DNA from: Mansonella perstans
Lineage: Eukaryota > Nematoda > Chromadorea > Rhabditida > Onchocercidae
Reading direction: 5' to 3'
Length of the DNA stretch: 64,000 nt
Assembly: GCA_037074765.1 (NCBI GenBank)
Contig: JBAMDO010000020.1
Coordinates: forward strand, 62,001-126,000
Shown piece after piece: positions 62,293-64,000 of the stretch (its first letter is position 1; the number at the start of each line of letters is the position of its first letter). Below the pieces are notes generated by a model. That model was not told where the DNA came from and made no database searches. It saw only the letters and a program-made list of their open reading frames with translations. Made by a program: the position numbers and the translations under genes.

Positions 62293-63833
62293 ATGAAGTT
62301 TTGGACTTCTGAACACGTTTTTGAGTGAGTTTTAATAATTTTAATTTATTTATTTCTCTTCTCGTTAGTTGTTTTAATAACTGTAGCAGTATAGTTTGTT
62401 CTATTCATTGTTGACATTACATTAGGATATATTTTGTCTTGCCATAACTCATTCACTTGTTCACAAAGTTTTTCGAAATTATAAAGTATTTTGTGGTTTG
62501 TTTTAGCCATCCCTGGGATACTGTGATTCATGCAGCATGGCACAAGTATCCGAATCCAATGAATTGTGCTATTAGTGGAATCGATGTTCTTGGACATCAC
62601 CCGCTTGTTGATGGTTCATTACAGTCTGAACGTATTATTGAGAGCCATTTTCCGATTCCTACTTGGGTAACAAAGGTATGTATTTGTTTGTTTCAACCTC
62701 TTTTTCAGTTTTTCAGTGATGACCTGAAATGCCTGTTTCAGTTCTAGTTTGAACAAGAAAGGGAATGAATTTGAGCTTCCTTCCCATCTCATCATTTTTA
62801 ACGCGACATTTTCATATTTTACACTAATTACCAATTTACTGTTTTATCTCTATAGCTGACGGGTTTTTCTGGAACTCAGTATTCTTATGAAGTGACACAA
62901 ATTAATCCGACAAAGAAGGAGATGATTTTAATCACAAGAAATGTAAGTTTATGTAGATTTCAACTAGTCTTGCAAATCAATATTTTATGACGATTTGTTC
63001 GCTGAGTTAGGACTTATTTTCTTCCACCGCACTTTTTTCTTGTACTTTTTTATCTTAAGATTTTGAAAAATTGGTAAGAAAGTTCCAATTGGGAGTATTA
63101 ACTTTGTATGAAGTATATGCCGATCATTTCCAGTCATTAATGTATGAAAGTTATGTAATATATTTTGTTCATTAAGGAAAAATTTTCAGATGAATGCAGG
63201 GCGTTTTCTACGTGTTGATGAACGATTGTTATATAAACCAGATCCTTATAATCAAGACAGGTGTTTTTCTGCTGTCCATTATTCATTTTTTGTTCATTTT
63301 TAATCTAGGACTAATCAGCAGCAGCAGACAGAAAGTGGTAAAGTTAAATCTTGAGATGATTGCAGGACGATATTACAACAGGAAGCTGTTGTCAATGTTG
63401 ATTTGCCAGCATTCGCAGATTATTGCGAAAAAATGTTTCTAAATATATATGAAACGAATGCCGAAAAGGTACCTTACTGTAAAGTTTATGTGCATTTTTT
63501 TGCTAACATTGTCTTGCTGTGAAGATTTGATAGATAGCTCCTACGTTTGATTTAGTAAATGCTATATATATATATATATATATAGAATGAGAATAATATA
63601 AAGAGATAGCGACGTAACTGAACAGTGTCTTTAAAAGTTATAGAAGAAATCAGCTGAGTAATAACTTATTGTTCAAGGGTCGGAAAGGACTGGAATGGGT
63701 AATTGATCAGTTCAACAGTTCATCTAGGTCAAATTCAAATGCTGAGAAGTCATCATCGCAAGGATTCTCAGATCCAAAGCTTATTCTCAGTTCATTGCAT
63801 CCCGCAGCACAACAACCAAATTTCCTTTCTTAA
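62293..63833 (+). CDS. slmo: PRELI/slowmo (PRELID3-type) lipid-transfer protein
   Basis: Six exons: 62293-62324, 62507-62675, 62856-62942, 63190-63260, 63366-63468, 63678-63833; 205 residues. PRELI/MSF1-domain proteins shuttle phospholipids across the mitochondrial intermembrane space with TRIAP1/Mdm35; the PRELID3/slowmo branch carries phosphatidylserine. Family blocks: MKFWTSEHVFDHPWDTV at the N-terminus, HKYPNPMN, GIDVLGHH, RFLRVDERLLYKPDPYNQDR, ILQQEAVVNVDLPAFADYCE, and the C-terminal helix GRKGLEWVIDQFN. The tail is Ser-rich and shorter than in vertebrates. An ATTAACAG acceptor 9 bases before the ATG suggests spliced-leader addition. All splice phases close. Confidence 0.94.
63563..63585. 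repeat. TA dinucleotide microsatellite
   Basis: About 11 TA units inside the last intron of the PRELI gene. Confidence 0.85.
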
Positions 63834-64000
63834 CAAACTGAGTATTATTGCAAGTGGTTTTTAAGCTCTCACAGAATATTAAGAATATTATGCATCATCT
63901 CCGAATTTTTTGCCTCTTTGTTTACTTGATCAGTGAGTAATATGTCGATTTATTCAATTTTGAGATTTTTTAAAAAGTAGTCAGGTAATACAGTAGGACA
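63834..64000. other. Right-end 3' flank of the PRELI gene
   Basis: Short AT-rich flank. No obvious AATAAA immediately after the stop codon. Confidence 0.5.

Noticed and set aside
1..64000. tRNA, rRNA, spliced-leader RNA genes and CRISPR arrays
   Set aside because: No tRNA B-box/T-arm consensus in context, no SL1 22-mer on either strand and no regular spacer-repeat array was seen by eye; a covariance-model scan was not possible.

Overview
The window is nuclear DNA of a nematode, most likely a clade III/spirurid (filarial-type) worm. It is strongly AT-rich. Genes are split by introns of about 40 to 1,400 bases with TTTCAG-type 3' splice sites. Many start codons lie 2-30 bases downstream of an acceptor with no cis donor, which is what spliced-leader trans-splicing leaves. 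The gene set also includes nematode families (a MOLO-1-type protein, a cuticlin-like ZP protein). The species is not established. I rebuilt exon structures by hand from reading frame, splice sites and remembered family motifs; splice phases close in all full models, but no alignment was run.

Left part (1-8.2 kb): exons of a minus-strand ZP-domain (cuticlin-like) gene, some weak exon-like pieces, and otherwise gene-poor DNA. 8.2-14.2 kb (minus): a 17-exon gene for a ~1,070-residue coiled-coil protein. It is divergent from a plus-strand group of three RNA-related genes: MAF1 (repressor of RNA polymerase III), archease (cofactor of the tRNA ligase RTCB) and a DDX18/Has1 DEAD-box helicase (ribosome biogenesis). 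The shared promoter interval holds a tandem array of CACGTG boxes.

Middle (22.4-39.2 kb): three minus-strand genes. They are a PDE1-type calmodulin-dependent cyclic nucleotide phosphodiesterase (13 exons, ~503 residues), eIF3 subunit H (9 exons, ~364 residues) and, just upstream of it, the ER protein SDF2 (5 exons, 201 residues). SDF2 and eIF3h are tandem, about 0.7 kb apart, and each has a trans-splice-like acceptor.

Right part (39.2-64 kb): a MOLO-1/TPM-domain type I membrane protein (plus) converges on a small Shisa-like single-pass protein (minus). Then come a secreted histidine acid phosphatase (plus, 8 exons), a candidate small secreted peptide gene (minus) and a complete PRELI/slowmo (PRELID3) gene (plus, 6 exons).

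The points most worth checking are the CACGTG array upstream of MAF1, the neighbouring MOLO-1-like and Shisa-like genes, two likely GC-AG introns, a His-Glu in place of the usual His-Asp in the acid phosphatase, a DEVD motif II in the DDX18 homologue, and the candidate secreted peptide. I saw no clear mobile element, CRISPR array, tRNA, rRNA or spliced-leader RNA gene.
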